Shown here: positions 8,026-16,788 of the stretch, in pieces
How positions within the stretch are numbered: position 1 is the first letter of the stretch
How the letters are laid out: each line of letters starts with the position of its first letter
Assembly (NCBI GenBank): GCA_003053925.1
Contig: QBKD01000001.1
Location: 372,001 to 436,000 of the forward strand
From: Microbacteriaceae bacterium MWH-Ta3
Lineage (GTDB): Bacteria > Actinomycetota > Actinomycetes > Actinomycetales > Microbacteriaceae
DNA: 64,000 nucleotides
Direction: 5' to 3'
Program-made: the position numbers and the translations under genes
Notes under the pieces: generated by a model
The model's input: only the letters and a program-made list of their open reading frames with translations
The model's database searches: none
What the model was told of the DNA's origin: nothing

Positions 8026-10490
8026 TCACCGCCCTTCGGGGCCCCACCGAAGCCGAAGCCACGGACTGGTGCAGCTGCAGCGGGTGCAGCGGCCGGTGCG
8101 GCAGCGGATGCCGCAGCACCGCCACCAAAGCCACGCTTTGCGCCGCCCTCGACAACCGACTCGGCCTTGTTAACCTTGACGGTCGACTGCTCGGCGGTGT
8201 GGCGAGGCTTCATGTGCAGGTAGTAGGTGGTCTTCACGCCACGCTGCCATGCGCTCGAGTAAATCTTGACGAGCTCGTCGATGTCACGAGTGTCGAGGTA
8301 CATGTTGCGGCTGATGGCCTGGTCGATCCACTTCTGTGCGCGGCCAGCAACCTCGAGGAACGAGTAGGGCGACAGCTGGAAGCTGGTCTTGTAGACGGCC
8401 TTGAGCTCAGCGGGGATTGCGGCGATGTTCTGAATGTCACCCTGCGAACGCAGGATGTCTTCGCGCACGGTCTCCCAGAGTCCGCGGGCCTTCAGCGCGT
8501 CGACGAGGTTGCGGTTGACCTCGAGGAACTTTCCGCTGGAGGTGGAACGCGAGAAGATCTGCGAGAACTGGGGGTCGAGTCCGGGGGTGGTTCCCGCGAC
8601 AAGACCGATCGAGGCGGTGGGCGCGATGGCCATCAGCGTGGCGTTACGGATACCACCCGTGACCTTGGTGCGCAGGGCATCCCAGTCCAGGCGCGTCTTG
8701 CGGCTGATTTCAATCGAGACGCCACGGTCGGCTTCGGTGAGGTCGATCGAGTCGAAGGGAACCATGCCCTGCGACCAGCGCGAGCCCTCGAAGTTGTCGT
8801 ATGAACCGCGTTCACGAGCCAGGTTGGCGCTTTCGTCGATGGCCGAGTACGAGATGCGCTCGACGATTTCATCGATGAGGTCGTAGGCCTCTTCGCTCTC
8901 GTACGAAATGCCCAGGCGCTCGCACACATCGGTGAAGCCCATGAGACCCAGACCCACGGCACGGTTCTCGGCGTTGGCCTTGTCGGCTTCCTGAACCGAC
9001 GAACGCGTGATGTCGATGAGGTTGTCCAGCTGGCGAACGGCAACGCGTGCGCTTTCGTCCATGAGCGCCCAGTCCCACTCGGTTCCCTTGAGGTGACGCG
9101 AGAGGTTGATGGATGCGAGGTTACAGACTGACACGTTGTCGGCATCCTGGGGCAGGCAGATTTCGGTGCACAGGTTCGAGCTGTGGATCGTGCCGGTGTT
9201 GTTGTTCAGGGCACGGAGGTTGATCGTGTCCTTCCAGGTGAGCCACGGGTGCGAGGTGGCTTGCAGAGAGATGAGGATCTGCTTGAACTGCTCGCGGGCA
9301 CTGATCTTCTTGAAGAGGTTCATTTCGCCGCGCTCGGCCATGGCCACATATTCGTTGTATCGGGCCGAGAAGGCTGCGCCATACAGTTCGTTGAGGTCGG
9401 TGACCTCGAGCGGGTCGAAGAGGTACCAGTCCTGGTCGTTCTGGACGCGCTTCATGAATTCGTCCGAGATCCACACGGCGGTGTTGGCGGTACGGGTACG
9501 GCGGTAGGGGTCACCCGAGTTCTGGCGCAGGTCCAGGAATTCGGGGAAGTCCAGGTGCCAGTTCTCCATGTAGAAGCACAGAGCGCCGAACTTCTTTCCA
9601 CCGCGGCTGATGGCGCGCAGGATCGAGTCGATGGTGTGCATGAAGGGAATGGGGCCGGTCGACACGGTGTTGTTCGAACGGATGGGCGATCCCTGGGCGC
9701 GCAGCTTGGTGACCGACAGGCCAATTCCACCGGTTCCCTTGGTCAGCCACATGACGTCGCGCGTGGTCTTGGCGATGTGCTCGATGTCGTCCTGCATTTC
9801 CAGCACGAAGCAGTTGGCCAGCTGGGGGTACGAGGTTCCCGCGTTGACCAGGGTCGAACCGGCGGCCAGGTATTCCAGCGTGGACATCTTCTTGTAGAAG
9901 CGGATGGCGACATCGGTGGGGTTGGCTTCGTTCAGCGACAGGCCCATGGCGATGCGCATCCAGAAGTACTGGGGAACCTCGAGGGGGTCGCCGTTGCGTC
10001 CCTTGATGCCGTAGCGGTTGTTCAGCGTGACAACACCGATGTACTTCAGCAGCGCGTCGTTGGCGGGTTCGAGTTCGGCGGCCAGGCGGTCGAAATCAAA
10101 CATTTCGGTGAGGCGCGTGTCCAGCAGGCCCTCTTCCACGCCACGGCGCACGTTTTCCTCGAAGTGCTGCGCGTGCAGCGCCTTCAGTTCCGCCTCGTCC
10201 TTGTAGTGCCCCAGAACGCGCTTGTAGATGGTCTTCAGCAGCAGGCGTGCAGCAATGGTGTCGAACCCCGGGTCGTCCTTGACGTTCTGCAGAGCAACCT
10301 GAATAACGGCCTCGTCGAGCTGCTGCGACGTGATTCCGTCGAACAGAGTGAGTTCCAGCTCGGTGGCAATCTGTGTGACCCATGCAACCTTGTCGGGGAA
10401 ACCTTCTGCCGCTTCCTCGATCGCAAGGTTGATCTTGTTCGCGTCGTACGTTTCGCGTGCGCCGTCGCGCTTGACAACCGTGATCTGCAT
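8022..10490 (-). CDS. nrdA: Ribonucleotide reductase large (catalytic) subunit
   Basis: This 822-residue class I NrdA reduces ribonucleoside diphosphates. An N-terminal ATP-cone begins at ITVVKRDGARETYDANKI. Catalytic residues are the redox pair Cys227 (NCFVLEM) and Cys456 (VCNLASINL) and the active-site Asn439, Cys441 and Glu443 (SNLCTEIC). The C-terminus is a low-complexity Gly/Ala/Pro linker that stops without the expected terminal cysteine pair. That pair is in the overlapping downstream mini-ORF. The ATG at 10490 is preferred over an upstream extension because AGGAG lies just upstream and the ATP-cone begins here. The operon order is nrdA, mini-ORF, nrdB. Confidence 0.93.
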   Translation of the reverse strand: MQITVVKRDGARETYDANKINLAIEEAAEGFPDKVAWVTQIATELELTLFDGITSQQLDEAVIQVALQNVKDDPGFDTIAARLLLKTIYKRVLGHYKDEAELKALHAQHFEENVRRGVEEGLLDTRLTEMFDFDRLAAELEPANDALLKYIGVVTLNNRYGIKGRNGDPLEVPQYFWMRIAMGLSLNEANPTDVAIRFYKKMSTLEYLAAGSTLVNAGTSYPQLANCFVLEMQDDIEHIAKTTRDVMWLTKGTGGIGLSVTKLRAQGSPIRSNNTVSTGPIPFMHTIDSILRAISRGGKKFGALCFYMENWHLDFPEFLDLRQNSGDPYRRTRTANTAVWISDEFMKRVQNDQDWYLFDPLEVTDLNELYGAAFSARYNEYVAMAERGEMNLFKKISAREQFKQILISLQATSHPWLTWKDTINLRALNNNTGTIHSSNLCTEICLPQDADNVSVCNLASINLSRHLKGTEWDWALMDESARVAVRQLDNLIDITRSSVQEADKANAENRAVGLGLMGFTDVCERLGISYESEEAYDLIDEIVERISYSAIDESANLARERGSYDNFEGSRWSQGMVPFDSIDLTEADRGVSIEISRKTRLDWDALRTKVTGGIRNATLMAIAPTASIGLVAGTTPGLDPQFSQIFSRSTSSGKFLEVNRNLVDALKARGLWETVREDILRSQGDIQNIAAIPAELKAVYKTSFQLSPYSFLEVAGRAQKWIDQAISRNMYLDTRDIDELVKIYSSAWQRGVKTTYYLHMKPRHTAEQSTVKVNKAESVVEGGAKRGFGGGAAASAAAPAAAPAAAAPVRGFGFGGAPKGGE

Positions 10491-10576
10491 GGGGTTTCTC
10501 CTAGAAAACTGCGGGGAAGGGGGCGTGGTGGACGAAAAATCGGCCGAATCAGTACTTCGGGGGTGCCGTCGGTAAA

Positions 10577-10592
10577 ACACTACATCTATGCG
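10577..10592 (-). promoter_or_regulatory. NrdR box 1 of the nrd operon
   Basis: The site ACACTACATCTATGCG matches the NrdR-box consensus (ACACWATATATWGTGT type) well in its left half. It overlaps the likely -10 region of the nrdA promoter. NrdR represses nrd genes when dATP/ATP is high. Confidence 0.6.
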
Positions 10593-10608
10593 CCGACCGA
10601 ACTCAAGA

Positions 10609-10624
10609 ACCCCATATGTTGTGG
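10609..10624 (-). promoter_or_regulatory. NrdR box 2 of the nrd operon
   Basis: ACCCCATATGTTGTGG agrees with the NrdR consensus at about 12 of 16 positions. Its start is exactly 32 bp from box 1. This is three helical turns, the usual spacing of paired NrdR boxes, which strengthens both calls. Confidence 0.6.
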
Positions 10625-10628
10625 CGTG

Positions 10629-10648
10629 TCATCCACAGATGTGGATAA
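10629..10648. promoter_or_regulatory. Inverted pair of DnaA-box-like sites
   Basis: TCATCCACA (10629-10637, one mismatch to TTATCCACA) faces a perfect TGTGGATAA (10640-10648) immediately beyond the NrdR boxes. DnaA is known to regulate nrd in Escherichia coli. Similar control here is inference. Confidence 0.4.
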
Positions 10649-10769
10649 CTTATGCGCACTTTCCACAGGCTACGGCGCACCTCCGACACGAAACGCACAG
10701 TGGCCCGCGCCTCAAAAAATGCACGCCGTGCAGTAAGAAAACCGCGGTCAGGCATAGGCTGGAAACCTT

Positions 10770-11966
10770 ATGAAGCGCTATGCCGAACTCTTTAAAACGC
10801 CCGGACTCGCCCGCATCGTCGCGTCGCAGTTAGTGGCCCGATTCCAAAACGGCATGATCACCCTCGCCGTACTTATTCACGTGCAGGCCGCCACCGGTCG
10901 ATACGCCATCGCGGGACTGGTGTTGGCGGCCATCGCGATCGGTCAGGCGTTCTCTGGTCCGGTATCCACACGCTGGATGGCAAAGCACGGCGTGCGCCCC
11001 GTAATCCTTCTTATGGCCATCGTCGCCGCAATCAGCCTCACCGCACTCGCGATCCTGCCGGTACACCCCGCGAGCGCCATCGCGCTGGCCCTGCTGGGTG
11101 GTTTCGCACTGCCGCCGGTACAGCCCGCCGTGCGCGCCACCTACCCCACCATCGTCACGGGTTCGAAGCTGCAGTCGCTGCAGTCCTTCGATGCCGCAAT
11201 CCAGGAAGTCATCTGGGTGGCTGGTCCCGTCATCGCCGTGTTTGTGGCCACACAGGTATCACCTCCCGCCGCCATTCTGTCGGCCGTGGGAATCATGACA
11301 CTGGGCTTGTCGTGGTTCCTCACCGCACCCGCCATTCGTGACATTCGCCTGCAGCCCTCGACGGGCAAGATGGGCGCGGTTCTGAAGTACCCCGCCGTGC
11401 TCATCATGGTGGCCGCGGGCACCTTGTTGGTGGCGTCCTTTGCCGCGATCGAGGCCGCGACCGTCGCCGTCTTCGGAAACGAAAGCGCCGAATCGGGCTG
11501 GGTGCTTGCCATCTGGGCTGGCGCATCCCTGATTGGCGGTTTGGCTTTGGGGCACCGCCCCATCGGCCGATTCTCGATTGTGTACCGCATTGGAATTGTT
11601 GCCGCTGGCGCCGCACTGGTGACGGTGTCGTTGACCTTCGGCTGGATGATCTTCGCGCTGGTGCTCTCGGGCTTCGGTGTCGCACCGGCGCTGACCGTTA
11701 TGTACGCCGTCGTGACCCACGAGGTTAAAGGTGGCGATCTGGCCGAGAGCATCGGTTGGTTGGGCACGGGACACGTACTGGGCGCGGCGATGGGTTCGGC
11801 CATCGCCGGGTTCCTCATCGATGCCTTCGGCCCGTACGGCGCGTTCTGGGGCGGGGCGGCCATTGCGGCGCTCGGCGCCATCATCCCCCTCGTGTGGAGC
11901 CGCTTCCTGCCCGACCTTCGGCACCTGGCCACACACACCGGTGCAATCGACGTCGTAAAGGAATAG
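10770..11966 (+). CDS. Major facilitator superfamily transporter
   Basis: This 398-residue protein has about 12 hydrophobic segments in the MFS pattern, beginning after a short cytoplasmic N-terminus and ending with a polar tail. It is probably a drug/metabolite exporter of the inner membrane, but no substrate can be assigned. TAGGCT lies nine bases upstream of the ATG and there is no clear ribosome binding site. It is divergent from the nrd operon, with 279 bp of control region between them, and is followed by a hydrolase gene with its own promoter-like hexamer. Confidence 0.82.
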   Translation: MKRYAELFKTPGLARIVASQLVARFQNGMITLAVLIHVQAATGRYAIAGLVLAAIAIGQAFSGPVSTRWMAKHGVRPVILLMAIVAAISLTALAILPVHPASAIALALLGGFALPPVQPAVRATYPTIVTGSKLQSLQSFDAAIQEVIWVAGPVIAVFVATQVSPPAAILSAVGIMTLGLSWFLTAPAIRDIRLQPSTGKMGAVLKYPAVLIMVAAGTLLVASFAAIEAATVAVFGNESAESGWVLAIWAGASLIGGLALGHRPIGRFSIVYRIGIVAAGAALVTVSLTFGWMIFALVLSGFGVAPALTVMYAVVTHEVKGGDLAESIGWLGTGHVLGAAMGSAIAGFLIDAFGPYGAFWGGAAIAALGAIIPLVWSRFLPDLRHLATHTGAIDVVKE

Positions 11967-11986
11967 CGGGGGCCGCGGCCTCGAAG

Positions 11987-11998
11987 TATTCTGTGGTC
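11987..11998 (+). promoter_or_regulatory. Leaderless-type -10 element of the hydrolase gene
   Basis: TATTCT at 11987-11992 lies exactly six bases before the ATG at 11999. No ribosome binding site is present. Confidence 0.5.
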
Positions 11999-12748
11999 AT
12001 GGCCACCGTCACATTGCCCCAGCTGGCCTGGGGATCCCCCGATTCACCCCGCCGCGCCCTGCTGGTTCACGGTTTGGGCAGCGACGCCCAGACCATGTGG
12101 CGCATCGGTGAATTCCTCGCCGACAACGGGTGGCACGCCATTGCGGTGGATCAACGAGGCCACGGCCGCGCGCCTCGGACCAGCACGTATCGCATCGACG
12201 ACTTTGCCCGCGATCTGCTGGCGGTTCCGCGTGACCGGCCCTGGGATGCGGTGATCGGGCATTCGATTGCCGGCGCCAGCCTGGTTGCCGCGCTGGATAT
12301 CGATCCCACCTTTATTCGGAAATTGGTACTCATCGACCCCGCGCTGATTACCTCGGATGACGACCGCGCCGCCATTCGCCAGGGACAACTCACTAACCAC
12401 GACACCATAACCGTGGAATCGCAGGCCGCAGCGAACCCGCACTGGCACCCGCAAGATATTCAGGCCAGCGTGAACGCCCACCGCACCGCGTCACGATTCG
12501 CCGTGGAACACGCGTGCCTGGATAACCCCGACTGGGATGTCATCGAACGCGCACAGCGACTGACCGTTCCCACGCTGATTGTGCAGGGCGACCCCACCGT
12601 CTTGGCGCGGTACACCGACGCCGATGCCGCGCGGATTGAATCGGTCAACCCCGCCATCACGCGCACCATGATTCCCGGCACGGGCCACAGCCCTCACCGC
12701 GACAACCCCGCAGAATTTCTTGCGCGCGTGCACGCCTTTCTGGGCTAG
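11999..12748 (+). CDS. Alpha/beta hydrolase
   Basis: This 249-residue alpha/beta-fold hydrolase has the oxyanion-hole motif VHGLGSD near residue 22, the nucleophile elbow GHSIAG (Ser near residue 84), an acid residue in VQGDPTVL and a catalytic His in GTGHSPHRDNP near the C-terminus. It is cytoplasmic with no signal peptide. The substrate is unknown. The start is decided by TATTCT six bases upstream and by the beginning of homologous sequence. Longer upstream starts would run into the MFS gene. Confidence 0.82.
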   Translation: MATVTLPQLAWGSPDSPRRALLVHGLGSDAQTMWRIGEFLADNGWHAIAVDQRGHGRAPRTSTYRIDDFARDLLAVPRDRPWDAVIGHSIAGASLVAALDIDPTFIRKLVLIDPALITSDDDRAAIRQGQLTNHDTITVESQAAANPHWHPQDIQASVNAHRTASRFAVEHACLDNPDWDVIERAQRLTVPTLIVQGDPTVLARYTDADAARIESVNPAITRTMIPGTGHSPHRDNPAEFLARVHAFLG

Positions 12749-12778
12749 AGGCGTGAGCGGTCTCGGCGTCGCAGCAGG

Positions 12779-14032
12779 CTAGGCGCCGTCCTCGGCCACG
12801 CGTTCGGGTGGGTTGGGCAGGCGACTGAGGAACCCAAAGAACACCAGCGTGACGGCCAGCTCGGCAGCACCAAACACGATGAATGGCACGGGCAATCCCG
12901 CGTGCGCAACAAAGCCGCCCGCCAGAGCGCCCAACGGCATGGTCCCCCACAACAGTGTGCGACGCGTGCCGTGTACGCGGCCAAACAGTTCCTCGGGCAC
13001 CAGGAAACCGTGCAGCGTAATGGCGCCGATGTTCCAGATGGACAGGCACATTGCGCCCACCACAAATAACGGCAAAGTCGTGGCCACCGTGGGCATCAGG
13101 CCAATACCCATCATGGCCGCGCCCAACGCCACGTTGGCCAGCGCCATGGATCGGCCTAGCCCGAAGCGGCGGGTGAGCCTCGAGGCCACCAGGCTTCCCG
13201 CCAAACCACCCACGGCACCGCCCAGCCCATACACGCCGAACAGGGCTTCGGGAACTCCCAGGGTGTCCAGCACAAAGAGCACCATGGTAGCGTTCGCTGC
13301 CGAGAAGGTAAAGCCGTACACGATCGACAGCATCCACTGCGTGCGCAAAATGGGGTGCCGCCACAGAAAGTGGAAGCCCTCGGTGAAGTGTGCGCCCCAG
13401 GCCGCCACCTCGCGTTCGGGTGTCGTCATGGGCCCACGAGCCGCGCGCGGCAGATACAGCGCCAGCACGGCGGCAATGCCGAACAGCGCCACGGTTGCAC
13501 CCAGCGGAATAAGAGCGCTGACCACGAACAGCGCCGAGGTCAGGGGCGCGGCAAGGAACTGCTGCAGCACGACCTCGGTGGCCTCGATGCGCGAATTCGC
13601 CCGCGGCAGTTGCGCCGGCTGCACCACGGTGGGCACAATCCCGCGGGCAGAACCGTCGTACACCGTTTCGCACATTCCATAGGCGAACACCACCAGGTAA
13701 ATCCAGCCGATGGTCAGCGAATTGGTCCACACCACGGCCAGGAGCGTGACACCCAGCAGCGTGCGCACTCCGCCCGCGATTGCCATCAGCACGCGCCGGT
13801 CCACCGCATCCACCAGCACCCCCGCCGGCAGCGCGAAGAACAACCAGGGCAACATCGAAAATGTGCCCACCAGCGCCACCTGCACGGGGTCATGCGTGAC
13901 ACGAGCCGTCAGCAGCATGCCCACAGTCGCCATGATTCCGTCGCCCAGGCTGGCCGACATGTTGGCCGTGAATACTGTGCGGAAAGCGGGACCCAACGAG
14001 GGCGGCCGAACGCGGGCCGAGCCCCTAGGCAC
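12779..14032 (-). CDS. MFS transporter (EntS/MFS_3-like exporter)
   Basis: This protein of about 417 residues has roughly 12 membrane segments and the MFS_3-type signature region ALPAGVLVDAVDRRVLM between the second and third helices. The family exports small molecules such as siderophores or drugs. The start is uncertain. The GTG at 14032 gives a short overlap with the upstream hydrolase, and a TTG at 14062 would add ten residues. It is last in a likely operon with the hydrolase, CoA-transferase and DedA genes. Confidence 0.82.
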   Translation of the reverse strand: MPRGSARVRPPSLGPAFRTVFTANMSASLGDGIMATVGMLLTARVTHDPVQVALVGTFSMLPWLFFALPAGVLVDAVDRRVLMAIAGGVRTLLGVTLLAVVWTNSLTIGWIYLVVFAYGMCETVYDGSARGIVPTVVQPAQLPRANSRIEATEVVLQQFLAAPLTSALFVVSALIPLGATVALFGIAAVLALYLPRAARGPMTTPEREVAAWGAHFTEGFHFLWRHPILRTQWMLSIVYGFTFSAANATMVLFVLDTLGVPEALFGVYGLGGAVGGLAGSLVASRLTRRFGLGRSMALANVALGAAMMGIGLMPTVATTLPLFVVGAMCLSIWNIGAITLHGFLVPEELFGRVHGTRRTLLWGTMPLGALAGGFVAHAGLPVPFIVFGAAELAVTLVFFGFLSRLPNPPERVAEDGA

Positions 14033-14819
14033 CGGCGGTGGCCTCGTCAATAATCGAGGCAATCAACCGCGCCACATCGTGCCGCACCACGTGATCGGCA
14101 ATTTCTATCCGGTGCGTCGTGACGTTCGCCAGCTTTTCGATGGCGGTCAGGCCGCGCTTCACGAGAAACGGGTCGAGCGCGCCGTACACAACATCGACGG
14201 GGACATCTACCAACGCCAGGTCGGCGATGGTCGTCTGGTTTTGAATCACGTTGGTCATCGACCGACGCGTGGCCTCCCAGCCCGTTTCCGACACGGTCAC
14301 GATATTGGGGATCGGCGAGAGCGCGTTGATGGCCTGTGCCGTGAGTGCGGTGAAGGCGGGGTTGGCCTTCAGGTAGTCATAGAACTGCTGATAGAACCCC
14401 ATCTGGGCCTTGTCGGCGGGGTTCGCCAAGGCCGAGGCCGGCGGATAGATGGGCGGCGACACCATCACCAACCGCGTCACGGCCGTGGAGTCTTGTGCAG
14501 CGTATCGGGCGGCAATCAGCGCCCCCATCGAGTGCCCCACCAGCACAAAACCGCGGCGAATCCCCAACCGCCGCAGGGTGCGCCGCACCGAATCCACGTG
14601 GTCGTCCACGGTGTATTCCAGATCGGGCGCCGGCGAATTGCCGTGGCCATACAGGTTCAGGGCAATCACGCGGTGATTGGGTGTCAAGAGAGGCACCAGA
14701 AAATCGAAGGTCACGGCCGTGGAGGCAATGCCGTGCAGAAGCACGACGACAGGCCCGGTACCCGAATCAACCGCCACCTCCAGGGGTGGCAGCGCGGGTT
14801 TCAGCCAGGCAAAGACCAT
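14025..14819 (-). CDS. Alpha/beta hydrolase
   Basis: This 264-residue hydrolase shows LLHGIAST (oxyanion region), GHSMGA (nucleophile Ser near residue 103), an acid in YGALDPF and a terminal His in IADHVVRHD. It starts three bases after the CoA-transferase gene and overlaps the MFS gene, so it is translationally linked to both. It might hydrolyse an ester or thioester in the pathway served by the CoA-transferase. This is inference from position only. Confidence 0.83.
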   Translation of the reverse strand: MVFAWLKPALPPLEVAVDSGTGPVVVLLHGIASTAVTFDFLVPLLTPNHRVIALNLYGHGNSPAPDLEYTVDDHVDSVRRTLRRLGIRRGFVLVGHSMGALIAARYAAQDSTAVTRLVMVSPPIYPPASALANPADKAQMGFYQQFYDYLKANPAFTALTAQAINALSPIPNIVTVSETGWEATRRSMTNVIQNQTTIADLALVDVPVDVVYGALDPFLVKRGLTAIEKLANVTTHRIEIADHVVRHDVARLIASIIDEATAGA

Positions 14820-14822
14820 GGA

Positions 14823-15986
14823 TCAGTCCTTAGTCGCAGAATCCAGCCACGACTGAATGTCGTGGGTGTGCTGGCCCAGGGTGGGTGGTGCGGTGTGGGT
14901 ACGGCGCGGAACCTCGGCGCCGCCGTGGAACCATCGCAATGGCGGGCCGGGAATCTCGATGGTCCCCAGCGTGGCGTGTTCGACCTCGACGACCAGTCCC
15001 TGCGACCGCGTTTGCTCCCAGTCATACACCTGGCCAATATTGCGCACACGGCCAGCGGGAATACCTGCCGCGTCGCACTGCGCCAAGAAGTCGTCGGTGG
15101 TGATTTCCGCGAGCGCCGCCTCGATAACGGTGATCATGTCGTCGCGGTGGGTGACACGGCCGGCATTGGTATCGAAGCGCTCGTCGGGTGCGAGGTTCAG
15201 AATTTGCACCAGCGAACGCCAGTGTCCCTCAGTACCCACGGCAATCTGCGCGGGGCCATCGGCCGCATGGAACAGTCCATAGGGCGCCAGCGACGGATGG
15301 TGGTTACCCCGAGGTTCACCCACCACACCGGCCACGGTGTAGGCCGTGCCCTGGTACGTGTGCGCACCCACGACGGCGGCCAACAGCGAGGTGCGAATAA
15401 TGGAACCCGCGCCGGTGGCATCGCGTTCGCGCAGCGCCGCCATAACCCCGAAGGCGCCGTACATGCCCGACAGCACATCGGAAATGGGAACGCCCACGCG
15501 TTCGGGGTCGCCCGGGCCAGAACCGGTCACCGACATCATGCCGGCCTCGCCCTGGGCAATCTGGTCGTATCCGGCGCGCCCGCCCTCGGGGCCGTCGTGA
15601 CCAAACCCGGAAATCGAGAGCACGACCAGGCCGGGGTTGATGCGGTGCAGTTCGTCGTCGGGGAAACCCATGCGCGCCAGGGTGCCGGGGCGGAAGTTTT
15701 CAATCAGCACATCGGCCGATTCAATCAGCCGGCGCAGGGTGGTACTTCCGGCCTCGGACTTGGCATCGACAACGATCGATTCCTTGTTGCGGTTCACCGA
15801 GAGGAAATAGGTGGATTCGTCGCCCACGAAGGGCGGACCCCAGCGGCGAGAATCGTCGCCGACGGGCGATTCCACCTTGATCACGCGCGCGCCCATATCG
15901 CCCAGCATCTGGGCGGCGTGGGGGCCGGCTACGGCACGGGACAGGTCGACGACCACGATGTCGCCAAGCGGCTGGCCTGGAATCAT
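14823..15986 (-). CDS. CaiB/BaiF family (class III) CoA-transferase
   Basis: This 387-residue class III CoA-transferase moves CoA between carboxylic acids. It opens with the family block VVDLSRAVAGPHAAQMLGDMGA and VIKVESP. The predicted catalytic Asp is in GYDQIAQGEAGMMSVTG. Acceptor and donor acids are not predictable. It lies six bases after DedA and three before the hydrolase, in the same orientation. Confidence 0.88.
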   Translation of the reverse strand: MIPGQPLGDIVVVDLSRAVAGPHAAQMLGDMGARVIKVESPVGDDSRRWGPPFVGDESTYFLSVNRNKESIVVDAKSEAGSTTLRRLIESADVLIENFRPGTLARMGFPDDELHRINPGLVVLSISGFGHDGPEGGRAGYDQIAQGEAGMMSVTGSGPGDPERVGVPISDVLSGMYGAFGVMAALRERDATGAGSIIRTSLLAAVVGAHTYQGTAYTVAGVVGEPRGNHHPSLAPYGLFHAADGPAQIAVGTEGHWRSLVQILNLAPDERFDTNAGRVTHRDDMITVIEAALAEITTDDFLAQCDAAGIPAGRVRNIGQVYDWEQTRSQGLVVEVEHATLGTIEIPGPPLRWFHGGAEVPRRTHTAPPTLGQHTHDIQSWLDSATKD

Positions 15987-15992
15987 CCTCTG

Positions 15993-16637
15993 CTAACGCT
16001 CCTCGCGCGGGATTCGGTTCTCTCGCCATGTGCGGAACCCCGCAATGATCGAGATGCTAATAACAACACCGGCAATGACATATGCCACCGGCTTGACGCC
16101 CGGGATGAAGTGCACGCCCCATCCCGTCAGCGTGAGTCCAACGCCCCACAAGAAGGCACCGACAAAGTTGCTGCTTAAGAACTTGAAGTACGGCATGGCA
16201 CTGATGCCCGCCACCCACGGCACGAACACGCGCGCCCACGGCACGAAACGCGCCACAACAACCGACCACCAGCCGTATCGCTGGTACATGACATCGACGC
16301 TGTCAATAATCTTGCGCATGCGCGGACCACTGCGGGCATCCAGATACGGGCGCCCCAGATGCTTGCCCATCACAAAGCCCACTTGATCACCGATAAACGC
16401 GGCGATACCCGTGCCCAACGCCAGAATCACAATATTCAAATCGGGATTGGATGCGGCAATCAGGCCACTGGCGAACAGCAGGGTGTCGCCCGTGATGAAC
16501 GGAATGAACGCGCCGACAAACAGGCCGGTGCCGGCGAAAACGAGGCCCCACACCACCAGATAGAAACCGATAACACCCGCCAACGCAAGGGCATCGTTGA
16601 ACATCGGGGTTAAGTCCGTAGCGGCACGAATCAGCAC
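15993..16637 (-). CDS. DedA family membrane protein
   Basis: This 214-residue integral membrane protein of the DedA/SNARE-associated (VTT) family has the typical re-entrant region FIPFITGDTLLFASG and the conserved block GWWSVVVARFVPWARVFVPWVAG. DedA proteins take part in lipid-carrier or phospholipid translocation and envelope stress resistance. It is the first gene of the probable four-gene operon running to 12779. Confidence 0.88.
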   Translation of the reverse strand: MLIRAATDLTPMFNDALALAGVIGFYLVVWGLVFAGTGLFVGAFIPFITGDTLLFASGLIAASNPDLNIVILALGTGIAAFIGDQVGFVMGKHLGRPYLDARSGPRMRKIIDSVDVMYQRYGWWSVVVARFVPWARVFVPWVAGISAMPYFKFLSSNFVGAFLWGVGLTLTGWGVHFIPGVKPVAYVIAGVVISISIIAGFRTWRENRIPREER

Positions 16638-16788
16638 TCTTCCACCGTACCGCCGGCCCGCGCCTCGGGGAAATCAGGCAGCCTATTCGCGCCCGGAAAA
16701 ATTGGGCCAAATTTGCTCATGTGAGCGCTGACATTAAAAATTAATTCTGGATAGTGTGACCAAGGACGTTCAACAGAGAGGCCCCGCC

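Noticed and set aside
13710-16178. Long 822-codon open frame on the plus strand
   Set aside because: It lies antisense to three clear minus-strand genes (MFS exporter, hydrolase, CaiB/BaiF). Its composition (rich in Gly, Arg and His) is typical of a shadow frame in high-GC DNA.
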